A stretch of 64,000 bases of DNA from Natribacillus halophilus (GTDB taxonomy: Bacteria > Bacillota > Bacilli > Bacillales > Marinococcaceae). The notes under the pieces were generated by a model. The model did no database searches, was not told the DNA's origin, and worked only from the letters and a program-made list of their open reading frames with translations. Positions 8,059-17,166 of the stretch are shown piece after piece (positions within the stretch are counted from its first letter, which is position 1; every line of letters starts with the position of its first letter). The DNA is taken from positions 62,001-126,000 of the forward strand of contig NZ_FNEN01000004.1 of the NCBI RefSeq assembly GCF_900100185.1, written 5' to 3'. Made by a program: the position numbers and the translations under genes.

Positions 8059-8252
8059 CACTGGCTCCCGTCACTTTCGGGAACGATTTTCTTTTTTCGA
8101 TACATCGACGCGCCTTTAAAGGATAAAACAAGCACCACCGTCGCAATAATAGCGATAAGGAAACTCCGTTGCGCTACCGCCACCCCATAAGCGAGGATGG
8201 AAGCTGTCGCAAGAAAGGCTAACAAGAGTAATGGCCAGTAAATTCTATTCAT
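8058..8252 (-). CDS. ylaF: Small membrane protein YlaF (DUF5325-like)
   Basis: 64 residues with two hydrophobic helices (about residues 5-25 and 29-47) and a short basic tail (MYRKKK). Topology suggests a two-pass membrane protein. Size, topology and divergent placement upstream of typA match B. subtilis YlaF, a DUF5325 protein with no assigned function. Start ATG 8252. Its stop codon lies inside the shared terminator stem. Confidence 0.75.
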   Translation of the reverse strand: MNRIYWPLLLLAFLATASILAYGVAVAQRSFLIAIIATVVLVLSFKGASMYRKKKIVPESDGSQ

Positions 8253-8327
8253 CGTTTCACCTGCTTTTTTCGTTATCTACAGTGTAAAACACATCGGGCG
8301 GGGATAGCAATAGATGTATCCTGCGCT

Positions 8328-8357
8328 TTGAAGACTCGCCGTTCATTATGGTACAAT
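8328..8357 (+). promoter_or_regulatory. Probable typA promoter
   Basis: TTGAAG (8328-8333), an 18-base spacer and TACAAT (8352-8357), about 40 bases before the start codon. Confidence 0.5.
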
Positions 8358-8397
8358 TATAAAGTTGAACAGATATACAGATAGGAGAGAAATCAAA

Positions 8398-10233
8398 GTG
8401 AGCATTCGAGACGATTTACGCAACATCGCTATCATTGCCCACGTCGACCACGGTAAAACGACGCTCGTGGATGAAATGCTGAAGCAATCCGGAACGTTTG
8501 GCGCTCATGAGCACGTCGCCGAACGTGCCATGGATACCAACGACCTGGAAAAAGAACGTGGCATTACGATTTTGGCGAAAAATACAGCTTTACGTTATCA
8601 GGATAAACAGATCAATATTCTGGACACGCCCGGGCATGCCGACTTCGGGGGTGAAGTTGAACGGATTTTGCAAATGGTAGACGGCGTCCTTCTCGTCGTC
8701 GATGCCTATGAAGGGTGTATGCCGCAAACGAGATTTGTGTTAAAAAAAGCGCTGGAACAAAATCTGACACCGGTGGTCGTTATTAATAAAATCGACCGGG
8801 AAAGCGCGCGGCCGGAAGAAGTCGTCGATGAAGTGCTCGATCTTTTTATCGAATTGGGTGCATCTGAAGACCAACTCGACTTTCCCGTCCTGCATACGTC
8901 AGCCGTTCAAGGCATGGCTAAACATCCCGAAGCCAATGACAATCAGGGTATGGACATTCTTTTTGACATGATCATTGCCAACGTGCCCGCTCCTAAAGAT
9001 AATCGCGATGAGCCGCTGCAATTCCAGATTACGATGCTGGAATATAATGATTTCCTCGGCCGTATTGGTGTAGGCCGTGTTTTCCGCGGGAAAGTCTCTC
9101 ATGGCGACCGAGCGGTTCTGGTGACAAGAGATGGACAGGAACGGAGCTTTCGTATCAGCAAAATGTTTGGCTTTCACGGTCTCGAAAAACGGGAGATTAA
9201 CGAAGCAGGTGCCGGGGATATTATCGCGATCGCCGGTGTCGACGATATTAACGTTGGCGAGACGATTTGCCTCGAGAACCATGTGGAAGCCTTGCCCGCG
9301 CTTCGGATTGATGAGCCGACGTTGCAAATGACTTTTCTGGCCAATAATAGCCCCTTCTCCGGACTGGAAGGCGACTATGTCACCAGCCGTAAAATCGAAG
9401 AACGCTTGCTGCGTCAATTGGAGACCGATGTGAGCCTGAAAGTGGAGGAAACCGATTCCCCCGACGCCTGGACGGTATCCGGCCGCGGCGAATTGCACTT
9501 ATCCATCCTCATTGAAAATATGCGGCGGGAAGGCTATGAGCTGCAAGTGTCCAAACCGGAAGTGATAATAAAAGATGTTGAAGGGGTCAAAAGTGAACCG
9601 TATGAACACGTACAGATCGACATTCCGGAAGAATACACGGGGGCGGTCATGGAATCCCTGGGAGAACGCAAGGGCGAAATGAAAAATATGGAACAGCAGG
9701 GCGAGGGGCAAACACGACTTGAATTTTTAATCCCCGCGCGTGGTCTTGTCGGCTATACGACCGAATTTATGAGCCAAACGAAAGGCTATGGTATCATTAA
9801 TCACTCGTTTGATTCCTATCAGCCGTCCATTGCAGGACAAATTGCCGGACGCCGCGAAGGTGTGCTCGTGTCCAATGAAAAGGGAAAGGCGACGACGTAC
9901 AGCATGAACTATCTGGAAGATCGCGGAAAGATGTTCGTAGAACCAGGTACAGCGGTGTACGAAGGGATGATCGTCGGCGAGCATAATCGGGAGAACGATC
10001 TGGGCGTCAATATTACAAAGGAAAAAGCGGCCAATAACTTTCGTTCAGCGTTCAAGGAACAAACGACAACCTTAAAAGAGCCTCACATTCTGACATTGGA
10101 AGAAGCGCTCCAGTACTTGAATGACGATGAATACTGTGAACTGACGCCGATGGCGATACGCCTTCGTAAGAAAACGCTGGACACGACCGCACGTGAGCGC
10201 GAACAAAAACGCAAAAAGCAGCAAATCAATTAG
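8398..10233 (+). CDS. typA: Translational GTPase TypA/BipA
   Basis: 611-residue ribosome-associated GTPase of the EF-G superfamily, acting in ribosome assembly and stress adaptation. G1 motif AHVDHGKTT near residue 13, G3 motif [14 protein letters not shown] near 75, G4 NKID near 130. Domains II, III and V follow, then the BipA-specific C-terminal domain ending in a basic KRKKQQ tail. Start GTG 8398 is supported by AGGAGA 9-14 bases upstream and gives the length usual for Bacillus; the ATG at 8365 lacks a ribosome site. Followed 12 bases later by ylaH, as in B. subtilis. Confidence 0.97.
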   Translation: MSIRDDLRNIAIIAHVDHGKTTLVDEMLKQSGTFGAHEHVAERAMDTNDLEKERGITILAKNTALRYQDKQINILDTPGHADFGGEVERILQMVDGVLLVVDAYEGCMPQTRFVLKKALEQNLTPVVVINKIDRESARPEEVVDEVLDLFIELGASEDQLDFPVLHTSAVQGMAKHPEANDNQGMDILFDMIIANVPAPKDNRDEPLQFQITMLEYNDFLGRIGVGRVFRGKVSHGDRAVLVTRDGQERSFRISKMFGFHGLEKREINEAGAGDIIAIAGVDDINVGETICLENHVEALPALRIDEPTLQMTFLANNSPFSGLEGDYVTSRKIEERLLRQLETDVSLKVEETDSPDAWTVSGRGELHLSILIENMRREGYELQVSKPEVIIKDVEGVKSEPYEHVQIDIPEEYTGAVMESLGERKGEMKNMEQQGEGQTRLEFLIPARGLVGYTTEFMSQTKGYGIINHSFDSYQPSIAGQIAGRREGVLVSNEKGKATTYSMNYLEDRGKMFVEPGTAVYEGMIVGEHNRENDLGVNITKEKAANNFRSAFKEQTTTLKEPHILTLEEALQYLNDDEYCELTPMAIRLRKKTLDTTAREREQKRKKQQIN

Positions 10234-10245
10234 GGGGTAAGCGAA

Positions 10246-10575
10246 GTGCAAGAAGGTGGCCAACTCTCGCAAGGTGATTTTTCCTGGTTTGCACAGCTAT
10301 TTAATATATACGACAACATGGCCCTCGGTTTTTGGCTATTGTATATCGCGGTCGTCGTCCTAAGCGTCATCGTATTTAACCTCGGTTTCGCGAGAAAATT
10401 GCCGTTGCTGAAAAATGTCGTCGTGTATACCGGTCTCGTTATCGGTTGTTTTGTCTTGACTTTTTTTGCCATTTTCATGCCTGTCGTCGAAGCCCTTATC
10501 GCCATCGCGGCAGTCCTCGGCATCTACCGGATTCGTTTGCGAATCCACAAGAGAAAACAACAAGTAGCAGGATAA
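10246..10575 (+). CDS. ylaH: YlaH-like membrane protein
   Basis: 109 residues with three predicted hydrophobic helices (about 28-48, 56-76 and 78-98) and a basic C-terminus (RIRLRIHKRKQQ), so the tail is probably cytoplasmic. Its position directly after typA and its size match B. subtilis YlaH, whose function is unknown. GTG 10246 follows AGGGGG by 8 bases. It shares the typA transcript and ends in a strong terminator. Confidence 0.85.
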   Translation: MQEGGQLSQGDFSWFAQLFNIYDNMALGFWLLYIAVVVLSVIVFNLGFARKLPLLKNVVVYTGLVIGCFVLTFFAIFMPVVEALIAIAAVLGIYRIRLRIHKRKQQVAG

Positions 10576-10607
10576 AAAAGCCCGGACGTTCTGTCCGGGC
10601 TTTTTTT
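10575..10607 (+). terminator. Terminator of typA-ylaH
   Basis: AAGCCCGGAC pairs with GTCCGGGCTT followed by seven T. A two-hairpin repeat copy begins right after the T-run. Confidence 0.92.
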
Positions 10608-10696
10608 GGCAGGTAAGAAAGTATAAACCACTTTCTTACCCTGCATAAGTGCAACTAAGGCTTTCGCCAGGCTTGGCGATAAGCCAAGTTTTCTTT
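10608..10696 (+). repeat. Dispersed two-hairpin repeat, copy 2
   Basis: Full copy. Hairpin 1 is GGCAGGTAAGAAAGT to ACTTTCTTACCCTGC; the constant block GCATAAGTGCAACTAAGG follows; hairpin 2 closes with GGCTTGGCGATAAGCC, then AAGTTTTCTTTA. It fills the gap between the ylaH terminator and the 3' end of ylaI. Confidence 0.9.
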
Positions 10697-10702
10697 ACGT
10701 AC

Positions 10703-10864
10703 TTAATTATTTTCCCCTCGCCTTGTCTTGGCTTTGTGAGCAATACGGTCGTAACACTCGGGGCAGGTGTACGTGTGAATCGGCCGGTTGCGGAGCCGTT
10801 TCGCGAGGGGGTCATCATCATTAATCGTATCGATGCGATGGCATAATAAACATTGAGCTCTCAT
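10703..10864 (-). CDS. ylaI: Small zinc-ribbon-like protein YlaI (DUF2197)
   Basis: 53-residue protein with CLLC and CPEC pairs, a likely zinc knuckle, and the conserved block LAKRLRNRPIHTY typical of YlaI/DUF2197. Function unknown. ATG 10864 gives the family-like start MRAQCLLC. A GTG 12 bases upstream (10876) sits at a better distance from AAAGGA and could be the true start, adding four residues. The gene lies on the minus strand between ylaH and the phoH-type gene; in B. subtilis ylaI occupies the same interval. Confidence 0.8.
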   Translation of the reverse strand: MRAQCLLCHRIDTINDDDPLAKRLRNRPIHTYTCPECYDRIAHKAKTRRGENN

Positions 10865-11009
10865 TTTTTCACTCACTGGATCCTTTCGAAAGCATTCATT
10901 TTCCATTGTAACACGCGATTCGCATCCGGGGAAAAGACTTGTCAACTTTGCGCCAGCGAATGCATAAACAAAAGTAAGAGGCGTGATTCGTAAACCGGGA
11001 GGTAACGAA

Positions 11010-12338
11010 TTGAAAAAAATTTATGTGCTCGATACGAATGTACTTTTGCAGGATCCGCGCGCGCTTTTTGCCTTTGAGGAGAATGATGTTCTCGTCCCCG
11101 CGATTGTGTTGCAGGAACTGGACACGAAAAAGAAATACATGAATGAAATCGGACGAAATGCCCGTGAAGTAGCGAGAATTCTGGATCAGCTAAGAGGCCT
11201 GAAACCGTTGCATCAAGGGGTCCCTCTGGAAAACGGCGGACAATTACGTGTGGAGTTGAATCACCTTTCCTATGAAAAGATGAAGGAGACGCTGCCCGAA
11301 GCCACCAGCGATAACCGTTTGCTTGCATTGACGTTAAATCTGGAAGAAGAACGTAAAGAAGCCGGGCGCGATGAGCAAGTGATCCTCGTGAGTAAAGACG
11401 CGCTCGTTCGCATAAAAGCAGAAGCCTTAGGCCTCAAGGCCGAAGATTTTCTCAGCGACCGGGTACTCGTGGACGATGATCTTTATAAAGGATACACGGT
11501 CGCCTATGTTGAGCCTGCCCTGTTGGAATGCTTTTATCAGGATAAAAATATCCCGGTGACAGATCTTCCGGGCTCACCTCTGTATCCTTTTTCTTTCGTG
11601 ATCCTTAAAAATGAGCTGCAACCATCGATATCTGGTTTAGGTCGTGTCGATGAAAGCGGGGAGATGTTGAGACCGATCACCCATGACCGCGAAAGCGTTT
11701 GGGGGGTTAAACCGCGAAATGTTCAGCAAAAGATGGCCATAAATATTTTGCTGGATCCACGTTTGTCCCTTGTGACGCTGACCGGGAAAGCGGGGACGGG
11801 AAAAACATTGCTTTCCATGGCGGCCGGATTATTGCAAACCGAGGATTTAAAGCTTTATAAAAAATTATTAATTTCGCGTCCCGTCGTACCGATGGGCAAA
11901 GATATCGGCTATCTGCCGGGTGAAAAGGACGAAAAATTGCGCCCGTGGATGCAACCGATTTTTGATAACCTCGAATTTCTGTTCAATGCGAATAAACCTG
12001 GAGAAGTGGAAAATATTTTGCCGGGGCTGGGGTCCATTCAAGTGGAAGCACTCACATATATTCGTGGCCGCAGTCTGCCCGGTCAGCTGATCATCGTCGA
12101 TGAAGCGCAAAATCTAACGAAACATGAAGTGAAAACGATCTTAACGAGAGTCGGGGACAGGACGAAAATTGTCTTGATGGGAGATACGGAACAAATTGAT
12201 CATCCGTATCTGGATGCCTATAATAACGGCCTCGCATATGCCGTCGAGCGTTTTAAAGACCAGGCCTTAAGCGGGCACGTATCATTACAGAAAGGGGAAC
12301 GCTCAACCCTCGCCCAATTGGCGGCTGATTTGCTTTAA
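11010..12338 (+). CDS. phoH: PIN-domain / PhoH-family ATPase (YlaK type)
   Basis: 442-residue fusion. The N-terminal PIN nuclease-like domain (residues 1-140) begins KKIYVLDTNVLLQDP with an acidic Asp cluster. The C-terminal PhoH ATPase has Walker A GKAGTGKT near residue 255 and Walker B LIIVDEAQN near 360. PIN-PhoH proteins are proposed RNA helicase-nucleases (PhoH2), homologous to toxin-type PIN domains; the cellular target is unknown. TTG 11010 is chosen because GGGAGG precedes it by 6 bases and the resulting length equals B. subtilis YlaK; the reading frame extends upstream to 10983 without a ribosome site. Confidence 0.92.
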   Translation: MKKIYVLDTNVLLQDPRALFAFEENDVLVPAIVLQELDTKKKYMNEIGRNAREVARILDQLRGLKPLHQGVPLENGGQLRVELNHLSYEKMKETLPEATSDNRLLALTLNLEEERKEAGRDEQVILVSKDALVRIKAEALGLKAEDFLSDRVLVDDDLYKGYTVAYVEPALLECFYQDKNIPVTDLPGSPLYPFSFVILKNELQPSISGLGRVDESGEMLRPITHDRESVWGVKPRNVQQKMAINILLDPRLSLVTLTGKAGTGKTLLSMAAGLLQTEDLKLYKKLLISRPVVPMGKDIGYLPGEKDEKLRPWMQPIFDNLEFLFNANKPGEVENILPGLGSIQVEALTYIRGRSLPGQLIIVDEAQNLTKHEVKTILTRVGDRTKIVLMGDTEQIDHPYLDAYNNGLAYAVERFKDQALSGHVSLQKGERSTLAQLAADLL

Positions 12339-12366
12339 GGTGGGGCTGGGGCGGCAGGGGAGTCCA

Positions 12367-12470
12367 ACATCGACCACGAATACAGGTGATGGCCTGCGAA
12401 GTGGTCGAAGCGGGTCCTACATTGAACCGCGAATACAAGGCAAAGGCCTGAGATGAGGTCGATGGAGTGA
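12367..12470. repeat. 52-bp-period repeat pair, locus 2
   Basis: Two units beginning ACAT at 12367 and 12419, exactly 52 bases apart. Both contain CGAATACA and GGCCTG. Unit 1 has perfect arms CGACCAC and GTGGTCG enclosing an inner CAGG/CCTG stem; unit 2 keeps a weaker version. It fills the space between the convergent genes phoH and ylaL. No reading frame or terminator explains it. Confidence 0.65.
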
Positions 12471-12499
12471 CCGCCGAAGTCTGGGTGATACCTCGTCTA

Positions 12500-12958
12500 T
12501 CAGTCTACCCGTAGAGCGACAACATTGGTCACCGGTGATTGCTGGTTGGAACCATCAGCATAATAAATATGAATGGGACCATCTTCTTTTAATGCTTGCC
12601 CCTCGGCCGAGAAGCCCGCAATCCATGTTTTCCCTTCCTCCAGCGAGGCGGTGATTTCCTCGCCCGAGGAAGTGATGGCGACGAGCGTGGAAGCGGAAGG
12701 CGAAGGTTCGGCATTGTCGATAAATGGGCGTAAGGGCATGCCATACGAACCTTCGATGACGGCTTCTTTTTTCGAGCGGATTTGATTGGTTTGCCAGCGT
12801 CGATGCCCGTTTCCTTCTTCCGTGTTTTCTTCCCACGCTTGCGGGTCTTTAAAATATGATTCAAGCTCTATTTTACGGTTGTCAAAAATCCAAACGGTCG
12901 GGTCAATGGTAATTCGATAGTTAACTTTACCTGATACGGGGACGATAAAAGGTTCCAT
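12500..12958 (-). CDS. ylaL: YlaL-like protein
   Basis: 152-residue soluble protein, rich in beta strands by pattern, beginning MEPFIVPVSGKVNYRITIDPTVWIFDNRKI. It contains no signal peptide or membrane helix. Its location between the phoH-type gene and ylaN on the minus strand matches B. subtilis ylaL. It has no catalytic motif I can name. ATG 12958 follows GGAG by 8 bases. Both flanks carry 52-bp-period repeat pairs, so the gene is bracketed by them. Confidence 0.72.
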   Translation of the reverse strand: MEPFIVPVSGKVNYRITIDPTVWIFDNRKIELESYFKDPQAWEENTEEGNGHRRWQTNQIRSKKEAVIEGSYGMPLRPFIDNAEPSPSASTLVAITSSGEEITASLEEGKTWIAGFSAEGQALKEDGPIHIYYADGSNQQSPVTNVVALRVD

Positions 12959-13032
12959 TTCTTTAACTCCATTCTTGTTTTTCCCAATCGTAACATACTC
13001 ATTTTTAGAGGTGCGAGGTGGGAAGGCTTATT

Positions 13033-13136
13033 ATCATCCCTCAAGGCGCGGCGCGGTCTGCATTTGGGGTATGAAAACGCGAAAATCATCCCTCAAGGCG
13101 CGACGCGATCTGCCATTGGGGTATGATATCGCACTT
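13033..13136. repeat. 52-bp-period repeat pair, locus 3
   Basis: Units at 13033-13084 and 13085-13136 share ATCATCCCTCAAGGCGCG and TTGGGGTATGA at the same offsets. On the other strand each reads CATACCCCAAA ... GAGGGATGAT, so the ends form an inverted repeat. The same end sequences recur in the pair at 40.9 kb in the opposite orientation. It lies between the divergent genes ylaL and ylaN. Confidence 0.85.
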
Positions 13137-13286
13137 GTCACCCCTTCCAGGTGAGGTCCCTCTTCCGCGCTTTCATTTTACGCCTCCCACTACGGCGAAA
13201 AGCCTAAAGTATTTTTCAACCGATGCTTGCAATTTTTTTTTTGAGCCGATAAGATATACGTAGGAGTTCATTCTGGAGGGATGCAT

Positions 13287-13568
13287 GTGCATATGGAGAC
13301 CGCTACCGAGAGCCGCGATCAGGCCTATGCTGTCCTCAAGGCAGACGCTGAAAAGATCAGACAACTGATCGAAGTACAGATGGACAATTTAACGATGCCG
13401 CAATGCCCGCTCTATGAAGAGGTGCTGGACACGCAGATGTTTGGACTGTCCCGTCAGATAGATTTCGCTATTCGACTTAATCTTATTGATGAACAGGCTG
13501 GCAAACATATTATTAATGAGCTGGAAAGAAAGTTATCAGCTTTACATGAAGCGACGGTGAACGGATGA
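13287..13568 (+). CDS. ylaN: YlaN (UPF0358 family), iron-homeostasis protein
   Basis: 93-residue helical protein with the strongly conserved core [20 protein letters not shown] followed by [10 protein letters not shown]. Recent work in Staphylococcus and Bacillus links YlaN to iron(II) and relief of Fur repression; that role is assigned by family, not visible here. GTG 13287 is chosen because GGAGG lies 7 bases upstream and the length then equals B. subtilis YlaN; ATG 13281 is too close to the ribosome site and ATG 13293 is an alternative. Notably the next gene is pycA: ftsW, which stands between ylaN and pycA in B. subtilis, is missing here. Confidence 0.93.
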   Translation: MHMETATESRDQAYAVLKADAEKIRQLIEVQMDNLTMPQCPLYEEVLDTQMFGLSRQIDFAIRLNLIDEQAGKHIINELERKLSALHEATVNG

Positions 13569-13604
13569 AAGCCAATTCTATTTCGTATAGGGTTGGCTTT
13601 TTTA
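13568..13604 (+). terminator. Terminator of ylaN
   Basis: AAAGCCAATTCTAT pairs with TATAGGGTTGGCTTT (G-T pairs included) around TTCG, followed by T's. It overlaps the ylaN stop codon. Confidence 0.85.
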
Positions 13605-13620
13605 TTTCCCATGATGTAGA

Positions 13621-13648
13621 TTCAAGTTGTAAGAAATGCTATTATAGT
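13621..13648 (+). promoter_or_regulatory. Possible pycA promoter
   Basis: TTCAAG (13621-13626), 16 bases, TATAGT (13643-13648), 45 bases before the start codon. Both hexamers are imperfect. Confidence 0.4.
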
Positions 13649-13693
13649 GAGAAACCTTTAAAGAAAAATTAAAGTGGGAATGGAGGAACCGAC

Positions 13694-16600
13694 GTGAGTA
13701 CATTAAATAACATTCAGAAAGTACTCGTTGCCAATCGTGGAGAAATTGCCATTCGAATCTTCAGAGCCTGTACAGAGCTGCACATTCGGACCGTTGCGGT
13801 CTATTCCAAGGAAGACACAGGCGCCTTCCACCGTTATAAAGCGGACGAGGCCTATTTGGTCGGGGAAGGCAAAAAACCGATTGAAGCGTATTTGGATATT
13901 GAAAATATCATTTCTCTCGCCAAGCGCACGGATGTGGATGCTATCCATCCCGGCTATGGCTTTCTTGCCGAAAACACGCATTTCGCCGAACGTTGTGAAG
14001 AAGAGGGGATCATTTTCATCGGCCCGAACAGTGAGCACCTACATACGTTCGGGGATAAGATTCAGGCACGCACGGCCGCGATCGAAGCAGGGCTGCCGGT
14101 TATCCCCGGAAGTGACGGTGCTGTATCCGGCGTAGAGGAGATTGAGACGTTCGCCGCCGAGCACGGCTATCCTTTTATCATTAAGGCGAGTCTCGGAGGC
14201 GGTGGCCGCGGGATGAGAATCGTTCGAAATGCCGAGGAATTAAAAGATTCGTACGAACGCGCACGTTCGGAAGCCCGCTCCGCATTCGGAAGCGATGAGG
14301 TCTACGTCGAGAAACTGATCGAAAACCCCAAACATATCGAGGTGCAGGTGCTCGGGGACGATGAGGGGAATCACTTGCACTTATACGAACGGGATTGTTC
14401 CGTGCAAAGACGGCACCAAAAAGTCGTCGAAATCGCCCCCAGCGTCGCCCTCAACGAACAATTAAGGGAAGACATATCCCGAGCAGCCCTCGATCTCGCC
14501 AAGAACGTCAATTACCTTAATGCCGGTACGGTTGAGTTTCTCGTCGGCGAAGACGGCTCGTTTTATTTTATCGAAGTCAATCCCCGTATCCAGGTGGAAC
14601 ACACGATAACGGAGATGGTCACAGGGGTGGACATCGTCCACGCGCAATTGTACATCGCGGATGGTTCAACCCTCCACGGGTCAGTGATCGGCTTGCCGTC
14701 GCAAGAAAAGATCCGAACACACGGCTACGCGATCCAGTCCCGCGTGACGACGGAAGATCCGGAAAATGATTTCATGCCGGATACCGGCAAGATCATGGCT
14801 TACCGTTCCAGCGGCGGTTTTGGCGTGCGCCTCGACGCAGGAAACGGCTTTCAGGGTGCGGTAATCAGCCCCCATTATGATTCACTCCTCGTCAAGGTTT
14901 CCACCTGGGCGCTGACGTTCGACGTCGCAGCTGCGAAAATGTTGCGGAACCTGCGTGAGTTTCGCATTCGCGGGATTAAAACGAATATCGCCTTTTTGGA
15001 GAATGTCGTGCAGCACCCGCAATTTTTAAACGGGGAGAACAACACGTCATTTATCGATGACACCCCTGAATTATTCGTCTTTCCGCGCCGCAAAGACCGG
15101 GGAACGAAAATGCTGACATTCATCGGGGAAACGATTGTGAACGGCTATCCGGGTCTGGAAGACCAGAAAAAGCCTGTCTTTTCAGCGCCCCGCTTGCCGA
15201 AGGTCGACCGCGATGCTCCGATGCCGACGGGAAGCAAGCAAATCCTCGATGAACGGGGGCCGGAAGGACTCGCGCAATGGCTGAAAGCTCAGGAGCGAAC
15301 GTTGCTGACGGACACAACTTTCCGCGATGCCCACCAATCATTGCTTGCGACCCGTGTCCGCAGCCATGATTTGCGCCAGATTGCCGAACCGACCGCCCGT
15401 ATGCTGCCGCAGTTATTCTCAACGGAAATGTGGGGCGGGGCGACCTATGATGTCGCCATGCGCTTTCTGCATGAAGATCCCTGGGGCCGTTTGCTTTCGC
15501 TCCGGGAAAAGATGCCGAACGTTTTATTCCAAATGCTTCTCCGCGGCGCGAATGCAGTCGGCTATAAAAATTATCCCGATAATGTGATCGAACGGTTTGT
15601 CAGCACATCCGCTAATGCAGGTATCGATGTCTTTCGTATTTTTGATTCGCTCAATTGGCTTGAAGGCATGACGAAGGCCATTGAGGCGGTAAGGAATACA
15701 GGTAAAATCGCGGAAGCGGCCATCTGTTATACCGGCGATATTCTCGATCCCAATCGCGAGAAGTATAACCTGAATTATTATAAAGAACTGGCGCGCGCGC
15801 TGGAAGCCGAAGGGGCGCACATTCTCGGCATTAAGGATATGGCCGGGCTGCTCAAACCCGAGGCAGCCTATCAGCTCGTGAGCGAGCTGAAAGAGACGGT
15901 TGATCTTCCCATTCACTTGCATATGCATGATACGAGCGGAAATGGCGTCTTCACGTATGCAAGGGCGATTGACGCCGGCGTCGATGTTGTCGACACCGCC
16001 ATCAGCGCGATGGCCGGCTCCACGTCGCAACCTAGTATGGAAAGCTTGTATTACGCGTTGAAGGGAACCGGAAAGGAACCGGCCCTGAACGTTGAAAAGG
16101 CAAGCAAACTGAGCAGCTACTGGGAAGATGTGCGCGGCTATTATCAAGGGTTTGAAAGTGGCTTGCTCGCGCCGCACCCGGACATCTACGAGCACGAAAT
16201 GCCCGGCGGCCAGTACAGCAATCTCCAGCAACAGGCGAAAGCCGTCGGTCTTAAGGGTCGCTGGGATGATGTCAAGGACATGTATGCGCGCGTAAACCAA
16301 CTCTTCGGCGATATCGTCAAGGTGACCCCTTCGTCAAAAGTAGTCGGTGACATGGCGCTGTACATGGTGAAAAACGACTTGACGGAAGCGGACATTTTTG
16401 CAAAAGGCAACGCCCTTGATTTTCCCGAATCGGTCGTGGAAATGTTCCAGGGAGAAATCGGCCAACCGCCGGGAGGCTTTCCCGAAGAGCTGCAAAGTAT
16501 AATCCTGAAAAATCGGGAAGCCTACACGGACCGGCCCGGAAAGCATATGGAACCGATTCAGTTCGACGAGCTGGAAGGCCAGCTTTTTGACGAACTCGAA

Positions 16601-17143
16601 CGCGAGGTGACCGCTCACGACCTCATGAATCATACGATGTATCCGAAAGTCACGGCAGAGTTTGAACAGTTTCGCAATTACTTTGGCGACGTTTCCGTCC
16701 TTGATACGCCGACCTTTTTCTACGGCCTTCGCCTCGGCGAGGAGATAGAGGTTGAAATTGAGCCCGGGAAGACGCTGATCGTGAAGCTCATCTCCATTTC
16801 CAGAGCCGGGGAAACCGGTAATCGTATCGTCTATTTTGAACTCAACGGTCAACCGCGCGAAGTGATCATTAAAGACCGCAGCATTGAAAGCACCGCGGCG
16901 GAAAAGGTAAAAGCCGACAAGAAAAATCCGAGCCATATCGGGGCAACGATGCCCGGAACCGTTTTGAAAGTCGTCGTTAAAGAAGGCGAAGAGGTCAAAA
17001 AAGGCGACCAATTAATCATCACCGAAGCGATGAAAATGGAGACGACGGTACAAGCCCCCCGGGACGGCAAGATTGAATCGATTCGGGTTGAGAACGGCGA
17101 AGCGATTGACAGCGGAGACTTGCTGATCGAAATCTCCGATTAA
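13694..17143 (+). CDS. pycA: Pyruvate carboxylase
   Basis: 1149-residue biotin enzyme that carboxylates pyruvate to oxaloacetate, refilling the TCA cycle. Order: biotin carboxylase domain (about 1-455; GGGGRGM ATP-grasp loop near 165), carboxyltransferase domain (about 530-800; LLTDTTFRDAHQS metal and pyruvate site), the tetramerisation region, and the C-terminal biotin carrier with biotinylated Lys1114 in EAMKMET. GTG 13694 follows GGAGG. Length is standard. In B. subtilis PycA is stimulated by the c-di-AMP receptor DarB, and a DarB-like gene lies in this window near 28 kb. Confidence 0.98.
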   Translation: MSTLNNIQKVLVANRGEIAIRIFRACTELHIRTVAVYSKEDTGAFHRYKADEAYLVGEGKKPIEAYLDIENIISLAKRTDVDAIHPGYGFLAENTHFAERCEEEGIIFIGPNSEHLHTFGDKIQARTAAIEAGLPVIPGSDGAVSGVEEIETFAAEHGYPFIIKASLGGGGRGMRIVRNAEELKDSYERARSEARSAFGSDEVYVEKLIENPKHIEVQVLGDDEGNHLHLYERDCSVQRRHQKVVEIAPSVALNEQLREDISRAALDLAKNVNYLNAGTVEFLVGEDGSFYFIEVNPRIQVEHTITEMVTGVDIVHAQLYIADGSTLHGSVIGLPSQEKIRTHGYAIQSRVTTEDPENDFMPDTGKIMAYRSSGGFGVRLDAGNGFQGAVISPHYDSLLVKVSTWALTFDVAAAKMLRNLREFRIRGIKTNIAFLENVVQHPQFLNGENNTSFIDDTPELFVFPRRKDRGTKMLTFIGETIVNGYPGLEDQKKPVFSAPRLPKVDRDAPMPTGSKQILDERGPEGLAQWLKAQERTLLTDTTFRDAHQSLLATRVRSHDLRQIAEPTARMLPQLFSTEMWGGATYDVAMRFLHEDPWGRLLSLREKMPNVLFQMLLRGANAVGYKNYPDNVIERFVSTSANAGIDVFRIFDSLNWLEGMTKAIEAVRNTGKIAEAAICYTGDILDPNREKYNLNYYKELARALEAEGAHILGIKDMAGLLKPEAAYQLVSELKETVDLPIHLHMHDTSGNGVFTYARAIDAGVDVVDTAISAMAGSTSQPSMESLYYALKGTGKEPALNVEKASKLSSYWEDVRGYYQGFESGLLAPHPDIYEHEMPGGQYSNLQQQAKAVGLKGRWDDVKDMYARVNQLFGDIVKVTPSSKVVGDMALYMVKNDLTEADIFAKGNALDFPESVVEMFQGEIGQPPGGFPEELQSIILKNREAYTDRPGKHMEPIQFDELEGQLFDELEREVTAHDLMNHTMYPKVTAEFEQFRNYFGDVSVLDTPTFFYGLRLGEEIEVEIEPGKTLIVKLISISRAGETGNRIVYFELNGQPREVIIKDRSIESTAAEKVKADKKNPSHIGATMPGTVLKVVVKEGEEVKKGDQLIITEAMKMETTVQAPRDGKIESIRVENGEAIDSGDLLIEISD

Positions 17144-17166
17144 AAGTTTCAGGAGGGAACAAGCCA

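Noticed and set aside
15524-16300. 258-residue minus-strand open frame inside pycA
   Set aside because: Shadow of the carboxyltransferase domain; no recognisable protein features.
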